IMG/VR virus record: IMGVR_UViG_3300017706_001340
Location: 23,770 to 87,769 of that record
DNA length: 64,000 nucleotides
Direction: 5' to 3' (one strand)
Source: a virus
Shown: in pieces, positions 49,479-58,800 of the stretch
Numbering within the stretch: the first letter of the stretch is position 1
Layout: every line of letters begins with the position of its first letter
Position numbers and translations under genes: made by a program
Notes under the pieces: model-generated
Told to the model about the DNA's origin: nothing
Databases searched by the model: none
The model's input: the letters and a program-made list of their open reading frames with translations, nothing else

Positions 49479-50732
49479 ATGTCAAAACAAACAACGGATC
49501 CTCACTTCATAGATATAAATCTAGCAACATCACTAGATCTGCAAATACATATGTCTGACTATATAGACCTGATAACAGATCTAACTGATGAAGTGACCAC
49601 AAATCTCAATTACTGGCACCGCTTTTCGCATAGTGATCCAACCACAAGTAAGACTAATTTTTACAAAGATTTAAACAATAAAACATTAAAGTTGAAGGAC
49701 AGTAATGACGGTACAGTCAAGCGTGATGTAACTAGTGACAAGCTGATGAATAAAAACTATAGAGATCAGTTACCTGACAACATGCAGATCGCGACATCAT
49801 CTGGCAACAAGTATAGTAAACCAACACTAGAGTCCGGCGGCACGATGGTCGCAGCGAGTCGCAATGTTAAGACCAGATACTGGAAGGGTGATAAGGATAT
49901 ACAATCAACCGGTGAGTGGGTTATCGAGACGAAATCAGAAAACACTAGTGCTAAAGTTACACCTGTGTTAGACATACAAAAATCACCACCATCACCGTCA
50001 GATGTGTTTGGAATGAAGGATATGTCAGCTTGGTTTAAAATGTGGTGGATTGAGAAATTCAACACATCACACAGTGTTATAAAAAGTGATTTGATAGAGC
50101 TTCTTGGAGATGATAATGAGTTCTTCGTTGAGTTTAGTGAGAGTGTAGGTCAACTTAAGAATATAGCTGACACATACGATACTAGCACGTTACCTGTATG
50201 GGATGTCAACGTGAGCTCATACGGTGATACATACTCAATCCCCTCAACGACTGCAGGTGTCGCGAAATATTGTATGAAACCGGAATCTATTGTTTTCAGC
50301 GATCAAATATCAAAGCAAACCAACATGGTATATAGAAAAAATCTTTCAAACATGATGGAAGATCCAAGTAGAGATAGTTTAATCACCGGTACACTACCAA
50401 GCTTTCCAGGAAACAGTCATGGTAATAATTTCGTTAATGACATGCAACATTTCAGTCGGATGTATCAGAATGCTGAGACTGTCGATTCAGCCATAAGAGA
50501 TCATTTGAAAGGTTTATATGATGTGTTGACACTATTAAGTGATCGTGAAAATTATATGATAGTGAATAAACCCAAACAAATAATGCTTAAGGTAGAGGAT
50601 TTTACTATATCTGTTGACATGTTTAAGAACAGAATAAAATCATCTTTACTGGATGATGATAATATCACATCCAGCCGATATGGTAAATACGTCAAATACA
50701 ACACCTATAAAAGTAACGATACATTAGGTTAA
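49479..50732 (+). CDS. Probable structural protein in hub cluster, 417 aa
   Basis: 417 residues, polar (Ser, Thr, Asn, Asp-rich), helical C-terminus; no family recognised. Adjacency to the hub gene (1 base apart) suggests a virion protein. It converges with the small terminase candidate, overlapping by 4 bases. Confidence 0.7.
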   Translation: MSKQTTDPHFIDINLATSLDLQIHMSDYIDLITDLTDEVTTNLNYWHRFSHSDPTTSKTNFYKDLNNKTLKLKDSNDGTVKRDVTSDKLMNKNYRDQLPDNMQIATSSGNKYSKPTLESGGTMVAASRNVKTRYWKGDKDIQSTGEWVIETKSENTSAKVTPVLDIQKSPPSPSDVFGMKDMSAWFKMWWIEKFNTSHSVIKSDLIELLGDDNEFFVEFSESVGQLKNIADTYDTSTLPVWDVNVSSYGDTYSIPSTTAGVAKYCMKPESIVFSDQISKQTNMVYRKNLSNMMEDPSRDSLITGTLPSFPGNSHGNNFVNDMQHFSRMYQNAETVDSAIRDHLKGLYDVLTLLSDRENYMIVNKPKQIMLKVEDFTISVDMFKNRIKSSLLDDDNITSSRYGKYVKYNTYKSNDTLG

Positions 50733-51187
50733 TCAGTATCTTTTATTTCTGCATCTATCAAATCACCAGAGCTGAACAATTGTTCCATTATCTCTTCCCT
50801 TGTGAATGTACTCTTATCATCCCGCTTTTCCGCCAGAGCTTGTTTCGATTGTATATCCATTGTTTTTATTGTAACTTGAGCATCCGCACGCTGCTGCTGT
50901 ATCAGTATCTTATTGAGAGTTTCAATAGCACCAGTACTAGCTTTGTATAGTTCAGCTAATGAGTGTACATCCTCTGGTTCCGGTGCACTGATAATATATT
51001 CTTTTATACTATCAATTGTTTGCATACTATCCTGTATGAGCCTGCCGGTGTTATTCAGAACAAACTGCTCTAAATCCTTTCTCTCGAGAGTGAATGGTTG
51101 TTTCTGTATTTGTTTGGCAGTTTTTGTTGTGTCCTTCAATTGATCTAACAATGAGCGTACATCTTGTTTGTCTTGTGGTTCGTCCAT
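50729..51187 (-). CDS. gp16: gp16-like terminase small subunit (candidate)
   Basis: 152 residues (T4 gp16 is 164). Predicted all-helical with a central helical pair (DLEQFVLNNTGRLIQDSMQT; ELYKASTGAIETLNKI) and a charged C-terminus, the layout of T4-like TerS, which forms ring oligomers and stimulates the large subunit. A perfect TATAAATA octamer is 9 bases before the ATG. The gene is separated by about 17 kb from TerL, unlike T4, so the identification needs alignment. Confidence 0.55.
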   Translation of the reverse strand: MDEPQDKQDVRSLLDQLKDTTKTAKQIQKQPFTLERKDLEQFVLNNTGRLIQDSMQTIDSIKEYIISAPEPEDVHSLAELYKASTGAIETLNKILIQQQRADAQVTIKTMDIQSKQALAEKRDDKSTFTREEIMEQLFSSGDLIDAEIKDTD

Positions 51188-51196
51188 ACGTTTAAT

Positions 51197-51204
51197 TATT
51201 TATA
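51197..51204 (-). promoter_or_regulatory. T4-type late promoter (TATAAATA)
   Basis: Exact TATAAATA on the minus strand, 9 bases before ATG 51187. Confidence 0.7.
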
Positions 51205-51209
51205 ATAAG

Positions 51210-51238
51210 TTGTGGAAAATCAAAGCCGATTATATTAT
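51210..51238 (+). promoter_or_regulatory. Possible sigma-70 promoter
   Basis: TTGTGG (51210-51215), a 17-base spacer and TATTAT (51233-51238), 9 bases before ATG 51248; an overlapping TATAAT (51236-51241) gives a 20-base spacer. It would drive the 49-aa gene, dut and gp44. Confidence 0.45.
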
Positions 51239-51247
51239 AATAGAAAG

Positions 51248-51397
51248 ATGATAACAGTACAAATACAAGGTCACGGTTCATTTGTTATACATAGTGAAAA
51301 ACTAAATGATTTATTAGGATGGTTGAGAGCTAATTCGATGCCTGTTGAAGTTAACAGTAGACCACTAAAAGATGACGATACACTTTTGAACGGATGA
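51248..51397 (+). CDS. Small hypothetical protein, 49 aa
   Basis: 49 residues: a beta hairpin-like start (ITVQIQGHGSFVI), a helix and an acidic end. A longer frame from 51212 contains the promoter, so the ATG 51248 is used. No family recognised. It overlaps dut by 4 bases. Confidence 0.6.
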   Translation: MITVQIQGHGSFVIHSEKLNDLLGWLRANSMPVEVNSRPLKDDDTLLNG

Positions 51398-51834
51398 TAA
51401 ATATAAAATTCAAAAAAACACATCCAGACGCGGTGTTACCCAGTGCTAATAACAAGCAGCTCAATACTGGAGATACAGGGTATGATCTAGTAGCTGTAGA
51501 GGATGTTACTATCAATCAACGCGATTCATCGACAGTGCCAGTAGGTTTAACATTAGCAGATTTGACACCAGGTTTTTGGTTCCGGATCGAACCCCGGAGC
51601 GGACTAGGTTTCAAACATAGTATACAACCACATCTAGGTGTTATTGACAATGGATACAGGGGGGATTTAGGCGTCAAGCTATACAACTTTGGTGAAAAAA
51701 CATACACAGTACACAAGGGTGATAAGATTGCTCAACTAGTCGTATATCCGCTGCTACAGGCTGAATGTTCATGGTCTGATAGTGTATCAGACAGTTCCCG
51801 TGGAAGTAAGGGATTTGGAAGCAGTGATGTTTGA
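51394..51834 (+). CDS. dut: dUTPase
   Basis: 146 residues. All five trimeric dUTPase motifs are present: DTGYDLVA, PRSGLGF, GVIDNGYRGDLGV, GDKIAQLVVYP and the C-terminal RGSKGFGSSD. It hydrolyses dUTP to dUMP, keeping uracil out of phage DNA. T4 itself uses a different enzyme (gp56, dCTPase-dUTPase). It overlaps gp44 by 8 bases. Confidence 0.95.
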   Translation: MINIKFKKTHPDAVLPSANNKQLNTGDTGYDLVAVEDVTINQRDSSTVPVGLTLADLTPGFWFRIEPRSGLGFKHSIQPHLGVIDNGYRGDLGVKLYNFGEKTYTVHKGDKIAQLVVYPLLQAECSWSDSVSDSSRGSKGFGSSDV

Positions 51835-52753
51835 TAACCTATGGGTTGAAAAATATCGACCTCGAGATCTTGAGGAGATAGTTTTATCTGATACCAACAT
51901 CAGAGTATTATCTAAATTTAAAGATCAAAAGGAGATACCTAATTTGTTGTTTGTCGGTCATGCCGGGATAGGTAAGACGAGTCTAGCTAAGCTATTATGT
52001 TTAAATGTACTGGATTGTCAGTATCTATATATAAATGCTAGTGATGAGAATGGCATTGATACTATTCGAACTAAGGTGACCAATTTCGCTCGCACAAAAA
52101 GCTTTGATGGTAATGTTAAGTGTATTATTCTAGATGAAACTGACGGATTGAGTTTGGATGCACAAAGAGCACTACGTAACACGATGGAAGAACATGCATC
52201 TATCACTAGATTCATACTGACCGCCAATTATAAACATCGCATAATACCTCCATTGTTGAGCAGATGTCAATCGTTAGACTTGACGCCACCTATAGATAAG
52301 TGTTGTGATCGAATTGAGTTTATCCTGAATAACGAAGATGTACAGTTACCAGATAGTGATAGACCCAGGTTGATTGAGTTTATTAAAACAGCATACCCGG
52401 ATCTCCGGAAGTGTATAAACGAGATACAAAAAAATGTAAACAAAAATACATTATATCTTGACGATCTAGTGAAGATAAAGGATGCATTTGTTGAAAATCT
52501 TTATAAGATCACAACACAGGGCTTAGCTATGAAAGCTAGAAAAAAAGTGATAGAGAACGAGCATGTGTTCGGAGGTGATTATAATGAGCTGTTACGCAGC
52601 TTGTTCAATCATATTGATGCATCATCTACACCATCTGATAAAAAATCACAACAACTCTTAGTTGTTTCAGAGCATATATACAGGTCTGTGTTCGTCGCAG
52701 ATCCTGAGATAAATTTTTATGCTTGTCTGCTCAGTCTAACGACCGATAATTGA
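51827..52753 (+). CDS. gp44: gp44 clamp loader ATPase
   Basis: 308 residues (T4 gp44 is 319). Starts MFDNLWVEKYRPRDLEEIV, typical of RFC-type loaders; Walker A GHAGIGKTS near residue 45, Walker B CIILDETDGLS near 105, and LSRCQ (SRC motif) near 147. It loads gp45. A separate gp62 partner is not seen beside it. An upstream in-frame ATG at 51782 lies inside dut and is rejected. Confidence 0.93.
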   Translation: MFDNLWVEKYRPRDLEEIVLSDTNIRVLSKFKDQKEIPNLLFVGHAGIGKTSLAKLLCLNVLDCQYLYINASDENGIDTIRTKVTNFARTKSFDGNVKCIILDETDGLSLDAQRALRNTMEEHASITRFILTANYKHRIIPPLLSRCQSLDLTPPIDKCCDRIEFILNNEDVQLPDSDRPRLIEFIKTAYPDLRKCINEIQKNVNKNTLYLDDLVKIKDAFVENLYKITTQGLAMKARKKVIENEHVFGGDYNELLRSLFNHIDASSTPSDKKSQQLLVVSEHIYRSVFVADPEINFYACLLSLTTDN

Positions 52754-52960
52754 CTTTAAGAAGCCACCTACACATCGAATCATGCTACACACACATAGCA
52801 TAGGTGCACAACAACTTTTAGTGTTATCACAACATTCTGATTTCTTCACAACTGGTTTCTTTGTTGGTCTCTTTTTAGGTGCTGTCGCTTTAGCTTGTGT
52901 GACGGCTTTTTTTGGTCGACCTCTAGGTCTCTTCGGTTTTGTTGTCTTTTTCTCACTCAT
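52736..52960 (-). CDS. AT-hook protein with Cys-rich tail
   Basis: 74 residues from ATG 52960. KPKRPRGRPKKA is an AT-hook (GRP core) with basic flanks; a second K/P-rich segment follows; the C-terminus is Cys-rich (ECCDNTKSCCAP, MLCVCSMIRC). It should bind the minor groove of AT-rich DNA and may form disulphides or bind a metal. No family recognised. It ends converging with gp44 and follows the 52962 gene after 1 base. Confidence 0.65.
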   Translation of the reverse strand: MSEKKTTKPKRPRGRPKKAVTQAKATAPKKRPTKKPVVKKSECCDNTKSCCAPMLCVCSMIRCVGGFLKSIIGR

Positions 52961-52961
52961 A

Positions 52962-53537
52962 TTATGAAATATATTTTGCAGTGTATGAATTTGCACCGGT
53001 GACACCGGGTAATTTGGTGTTTTTATCTGCTAACCGCCGGTTAGTCTTATCACTCATACCAGTTTGTTTGACCGGGTCATTCATCAAATCTTCAGTTTGA
53101 CTATCCTCCGTATCCTCTCCAGTCAGCTCTTTAGGTTTCAGGTCGACATCATCTTTACGCTTGAGTGATTCAGGTACCTCTGGTGGTCCCTCAACGTTAC
53201 CAAGTTCAACCAGCTGTTGTGGTACAGTTAGAAAATGACCGTTCCAGTAACCTGGGGCAGTCTCTTGCGCGATATCTAGAAAAAAGCCATCAACACCTGA
53301 TGCCTGATCAACACTTGAATTTACTGAAGGTCTCACTGCTTGTACGCTACTTACTCGGAGAATTAGATCAGATGCAGCTAATTCTCTTATCTTGTCGAGC
53401 ACCTGTGCCGGTGCATCTTTACACCAATCTTCCGACTCCCAACCTTCTTTAAACTTTATAATATCACCAGTGAGATACCCTCCACCCTGCATTCTAGTGA
53501 AATTACTCTCAAATATTGTATCAAATCTACTTGTCAT
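52962..53537 (-). CDS. Conserved T4-like phage protein, 191 aa
   Basis: 191 residues. N-terminal SRFDTIFESNFTRMQGGGYL and GDIIKFK, a central alpha/beta domain ending in FLTVPQQLVELG, then a Pro/Asp/Glu linker. The pattern matches a conserved hypothetical protein of marine T4-like phages. A GATAAATA late octamer lies 6 bases from the ATG. Probably virion or assembly-related, from context only. Confidence 0.65.
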   Translation of the reverse strand: MTSRFDTIFESNFTRMQGGGYLTGDIIKFKEGWESEDWCKDAPAQVLDKIRELAASDLILRVSSVQAVRPSVNSSVDQASGVDGFFLDIAQETAPGYWNGHFLTVPQQLVELGNVEGPPEVPESLKRKDDVDLKPKELTGEDTEDSQTEDLMNDPVKQTGMSDKTNRRLADKNTKLPGVTGANSYTAKYIS

Positions 53538-53543
53538 CGTAAT

Positions 53544-53551
53544 TATTTATC
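53544..53551 (-). promoter_or_regulatory. T4-type late promoter (GATAAATA)
   Basis: GATAAATA on the minus strand, 6 bases before ATG 53537. Confidence 0.6.
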
Positions 53552-53578
53552 AATCCTCCGCTCATTTCCAGCCTCCAT

Positions 53579-53586
53579 TATAAATA
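53579..53586 (+). promoter_or_regulatory. T4-type late promoter (TATAAATA)
   Basis: Exact TATAAATA, 7 bases before ATG 53594, driving the gp25-gp6 wedge operon. Confidence 0.75.
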
Positions 53587-53593
53587 ATTATGT

Positions 53594-54085
53594 ATGTCTA
53601 TAAACATTAACAGAGTAGGAGCACCAACTCCAGTGGATTCTGTATCCAAAAATCAGTACAGAGATCTGTACTTGGATCTTGCTGAAAACACAAAACCTTC
53701 GAATAACGCTTCATACGGCAAAACAACTCAGACTGACATACATGCATCTATTGATGAAGGTTGTATCATGAACAGTTTAACAAATCTGTTCAACACAGTA
53801 CCAGGACAAAAAATATTGAATCCCGAGTTCGGTATAAATCTTATGCAATGGTTGTTCGAACCTGTTAATGAGTTCACAGCGCGTGAGATAGGTGAGGCGA
53901 TACAATTCGGTATAACAAAATTTGAACCCAGGATACAACTCACGCATGTATCAGTAATTTCAGATCAAGAAAAAAATCAGTACATAATCAAGCTAGCTAT
54001 ACAGATTCCTAGCTTAAATATAAGTACAACCCATGATGCAGCCTTGAATCAATTTGGATTTGAATTTTTAACAGAAAATGAGTAA
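53594..54085 (+). CDS. gp25: gp25 baseplate wedge protein
   Basis: 163 residues (T4 gp25 is 132; the N-terminus is extended). PGQKILNPEFGINLMQWLFEP and KFEPRIQL (EPR motif) are hallmarks of the gp25/gpW baseplate family that nucleates sheath attachment. It overlaps gp6 by 8 bases. Confidence 0.93.
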   Translation: MSININRVGAPTPVDSVSKNQYRDLYLDLAENTKPSNNASYGKTTQTDIHASIDEGCIMNSLTNLFNTVPGQKILNPEFGINLMQWLFEPVNEFTAREIGEAIQFGITKFEPRIQLTHVSVISDQEKNQYIIKLAIQIPSLNISTTHDAALNQFGFEFLTENE

Positions 54086-55886
54086 GAACTTAACAGAATA
54101 CAACTTACCGGAAACGGCATACACAACATTTGATGCAGAGAGTCTCAAATCTTTGATTATCGAGCGATTGACCGAACAAGGTACATTCACGGATCAGATA
54201 TACGAGGGTAGTAACTTGTCGTCATTTATCGATGTAATCGCTTACAGTTATCATGTGTTGCTCTTTTATTTGAATCAAACTGCTAGTGAAAGTGTGTTTA
54301 CAGAGTCAACAATATATGAGAATGTAAACAGGATAGTGAAAGTCTTGAATTATAGCCCTCTAGGTTATCAGACATGCTCATTATCATTCGAGACAACAGC
54401 AACTGAAGACCTTGTTCCAGGTACGTATACAATACCAAGATACACATTCATAAACAACAACGGGATAGCCTACTCATTGAACAAGGATATATCGTTCACA
54501 AAGTATACCACTGGTGAGGAAAAAATTGATGTTATCGGTGACAATTATTTATTGTATCAAGGCAAGTGGATCGAGAGTGTTCCGGTGGAATCTACTGGTG
54601 CTGATTTCGAGACAATTGCACTGGCAGTTAACGGTGAAGATAAGAAAATAGATCACTTTAATGTCAATGTGTATGTGATGAGTAAAAATGATGGTAAGTA
54701 TTATGAGTATAGTGAGACAACATCACTATATCTGCATAAATCTACTGATCATGTGTTCGAGAAGAGGTTGAGTGAGGATATGTCATATGAGATAAAGTTT
54801 GGTAACAACATAAACGGCCGAAGGCTGGAACCTGGCGATAGTATACAGGTATACTACCTTGAATCGATTGGTGATGAGGGTAGAGTTGGTTCTAATTTCC
54901 TAGATGATAGCAAGTTTGTATTGATGGGTACAACGAAATACAATGACATAATGAAGGACACCCGTGCTGAAAACATTAATTATATAACACTGGATAGTAT
55001 AGAGATGTTGCAGTTGACAAACAATTCTCCCAGTACATTCGCACAAGAACGGGAATCCATTGAAGATATAAAACGTAAAGCTCCTATACACTATATTAGC
55101 CAAGATAGACTCGTGACATTAACCGACTTCAAGACACACATCTCAAAGAATTTTGATGCATTACTCTCATCATCCGATGTTGTGGATAACAACACATATC
55201 TAGATGGTCATTTCAAATATTTAGCTGAAGAGTTAGGGTTGAACAATCCTTTGACTGAGAGTAGGGTGATGCAGAGTCACCTGGATTATGCCTCCACTAG
55301 TACAGGAAACAACATCTACATATACGGTGTACCTAAAATAACACAAAATACATCACTCCTACCAATGACGACCTTTCTCAATCCAGCTCAAAAGACCTTA
55401 ATTACAAATGAAGTGAGTCGATTGATGATGGTGTCACACCAACCCATAATGATGGATCCAGTGTATGTTGCAGTGAGTATATCGACTCGAACCGCCTCAG
55501 AGCCTGAAGTGATAGATCATATTGAGAACACAACACTCGAGGTCAAGCGTGCTAGTGCTGTATCACGTGATGATTCAGCGATAGTGAATCAGATTATACA
55601 AGTGATGACAGACTATTTTGCTAATGGTCAAGTGACGCTCGGTCACTTGATCGATCTACCAGAATTAAGTCAGCAATTACTGAGTATACCTGGTGTTGAT
55701 GAGATAACAACAGTTCGTACGGACACTGGTCAGAGAACACCAGGTATTAGTTTATGTGTATGGAACCCGGTATATTCTGAGATGGATGTCAATATAACCA
55801 ATCAGAGTATTAAACTACCATATTTTAAATATCCATATTTGAATGATGCATTCGGATTGAAGGACAAAATAACAATAGTCAAATAG
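54078..55886 (+). CDS. gp6: gp6 baseplate wedge protein
   Basis: 602 residues (T4 gp6 is 660). The N-terminus with FDAESLKSLIIERLTEQGTF and SFIDVIAYSYHVLLFYLNQ, then central DRLVTLTDFK, is typical of the gp6/gpJ family, which forms the ring of dimers in the inner baseplate. Directly follows gp25 as expected. Confidence 0.9.
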   Translation: MSKNLTEYNLPETAYTTFDAESLKSLIIERLTEQGTFTDQIYEGSNLSSFIDVIAYSYHVLLFYLNQTASESVFTESTIYENVNRIVKVLNYSPLGYQTCSLSFETTATEDLVPGTYTIPRYTFINNNGIAYSLNKDISFTKYTTGEEKIDVIGDNYLLYQGKWIESVPVESTGADFETIALAVNGEDKKIDHFNVNVYVMSKNDGKYYEYSETTSLYLHKSTDHVFEKRLSEDMSYEIKFGNNINGRRLEPGDSIQVYYLESIGDEGRVGSNFLDDSKFVLMGTTKYNDIMKDTRAENINYITLDSIEMLQLTNNSPSTFAQERESIEDIKRKAPIHYISQDRLVTLTDFKTHISKNFDALLSSSDVVDNNTYLDGHFKYLAEELGLNNPLTESRVMQSHLDYASTSTGNNIYIYGVPKITQNTSLLPMTTFLNPAQKTLITNEVSRLMMVSHQPIMMDPVYVAVSISTRTASEPEVIDHIENTTLEVKRASAVSRDDSAIVNQIIQVMTDYFANGQVTLGHLIDLPELSQQLLSIPGVDEITTVRTDTGQRTPGISLCVWNPVYSEMDVNITNQSIKLPYFKYPYLNDAFGLKDKITIVK

Positions 55887-55889
55887 CAC

Positions 55890-58800
55890 ATGGCAACATA
55901 CTCACAGTTAGTTGGATCAAGCTACACGGATGTTGTAGTACCGATCACATCAGATAATGGATTAGGTACCATAGATACATGCAAAACAACACTAACCGGA
56001 TACACACTACCCCAAACACAATTCACATTCACAGCAGAGTTATCCTCGCTAGATAACACTTATATCGGTGCTAGTATGGATAAATTGATCTGGGATCTCG
56101 GGGACGGTACATACAGCACCGGTGTGAGTGTGACAAAACACTACCCATACCCAGGTGAATTTCAAATCACAACAATTTTTACAGATCAAAACGGAGTGAC
56201 ACATCGCAACAGATTGTCACAAACAATCCGAGTGTTGAATTATATACCAGACAGTCTAGTGTGGTACACACCCACTATTGCTGATCCATTTGGTGGTAGA
56301 CCAGAACGAGCTGTGTGTGGTGCACCTAGTGAAGATTTATCAATATACAGAATGAACAGCTGGCAGAGCTGGCCGATGGTTAGCGGTGATGGTGGGTATT
56401 ATATCAATCTATATTCCACTGGTAGTAAGAGTCGACCACTATCCACCAGGCAGTATGAATCAAACCCGGATACACATTTCATTCCTAGTTGGAGATTCGT
56501 GGAGAATAAAGAGAGTAAGTTGCCGGTTGAGCGTGTGCAAACTGATAATGAGTTTGTATACGTCAAGGTGGTGGACAGCGAACTTGTGCGGGTCCCTAGT
56601 GATGATATAGATGCAATTTTCGCCGGGACCTCCGGCATGATGACAGTCAATTATATTGACGATAACCCGAACAGATTGACAAGTGCAAGAAGTGTGGAGG
56701 CATCAAAGAATAACGCTGGTGCTACACAATCTAACACCAATGTAACTACAGAAGAAGCGGAGATGATGAATTTAGGATTGGAGGATAGAGACATAATATT
56801 ATACGCATCATTTGATACATCCAAATTCCCGGTTTCCAATGGTGACAGAGACATTGATAAGTTTGAGTTGATGAAGAGTAACTATTTTCAGGTATATGAA
56901 ACTCAAAAGGTTGGTTTACCTATACAGATAAAATTTAATAGTCCGAGAGAGTTGTCGTTAACCACCACCGGAATACATGAAGATGGCTTTCAGATATCTG
57001 GTAACAAATTTGTAAACTCACCGCTGCCGCTTGTGGTGAGCACGATGGATTTATCAAGCAACACACTCAACACCGAGGAATTGGCACCACTATCTTCACG
57101 ATGGACTGCCGAGAGTCAGCACTTCTCTGGTGGCGACATAACCACCGATGTGCTCACTGCGCAGGGGTTCGTAACATTGTACCTATCCGGTAATGACAGT
57201 AGCTTCACACAACTCAAATCTGTGTATCGAACAGATGATGATTTCAAGGTGTGGGATATAGGTCAGATCCTTCCGGAGCAAGTAGAGAACAAACAATTGA
57301 GAATACTCCTGGCCGACAGGCGTGACAATACATTACTAACCACACCATTTGAGGATAACACACGGAACCGAATAGTATCATTATTGTACAGTGAGATACA
57401 TCCTGATCAGCAAGAGGAGCTAATCTATACAAATATATCGGACCACAGTTACCCGGGTGGCAAGCCTCGTGAGTGGCAAACTCGTGCCGGTTTGAAGTAT
57501 TACGGATTTGTTTTACCGACGTCAAACTTCACAGAATCAGGATACGTTGATATGGAACTCAAAGACGCAACAGAGAAGTTCGATCACACCGGCAGTTGGC
57601 TCACATATGTTAATTTTAATGTCGAGGAGAGTAGTTTTGACTTTGATAAAACAAAATATAGATTTTACGCACATACACTGATCGATCCACCAGAAACTTT
57701 TACATACGATGTGGCATATTACTATATAACCAACCCTACTAATGATAGACTCTGGCAGATAAAGCCTGTGTATCATCGGGAGTATAGTTATGGTGATGAT
57801 GGGTTCACTCAGACATACACACCACCCATATCAACACAAACTCCAGGTAACAGCGGCATGTATGGTTTGGCGGTTGATACACTTGGTGATGTGATTGCTG
57901 TTGATGGTGACACGGACAAGGTCATCAGATACTGGCGCAACAGAACCAGCAGATCAGAACATGCGCTATCTGATATTTTACCGGAAGATGTAACATGTAA
58001 TCATTGGCCTAAAGATCCAGATGCATATGGATACACTCCTAGTAGTGTGTCATTGGATAAAAAATTAGATTATTGGGTCACTTTGTATGACGCTGTGTCA
58101 ACAGTAAAATTTTCCGGTGAGACCAATCTACCCATTGCTTATGCTGTACCATCCACCCCCAATTATCTAGCAGATGTCCGCACAACATCTCCATCCTCAC
58201 ACTGGACAATAGATCCTGAATATCAAATGAATATTGTGGGTGGACGACCCGGGGAGTACGGTGAGAATATAATCAATCCATCGATGGTAGAGACTTGTGT
58301 CAATAATGATATTGTCGTGACATATACAAACCCTCTGTGTAGCTTCATAGCCAGATACGACTCAACCGGACAGTTGAAGAACAAATATGAATTTCCTGGT
58401 GAGGATCGATATTTCTCCGGAGATGTATGTGTTGATGTTAGTGATCATGTGTGGGCGATAACTGAGAGTACCGGGTTGACTTTTGATGGTCAACCAGATG
58501 ATCAGGTGGCAAGCATGCTATATGCATTTGATGAGGAACTGACACTCAGATTTGTTGTCAGTTCACTCGAGGGTACAGATTATCAGGACATGCTCAAACC
58601 GGCTCCACCAAAACGTGAAGAGATTGATATCATTATAAACATGGAACAAGAGTATAATTATGATACTCAAGAGTACTATGAAACTGCAATTCTAGTTGAT
58701 GGTTATGGTGACAGTGTAAATCCACAATTGACATTATATGAGGGTAATGTATATCATTTTGAAAATCAGTATTACAACAGAGGCAAACACAATTTAAAAT

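Noticed and set aside
51394-51403. Late octamer GATAAATA inside the dut start
   Set aside because: It overlaps the dut initiation codon and no in-frame start follows at the usual distance; probably chance in AT-rich sequence.
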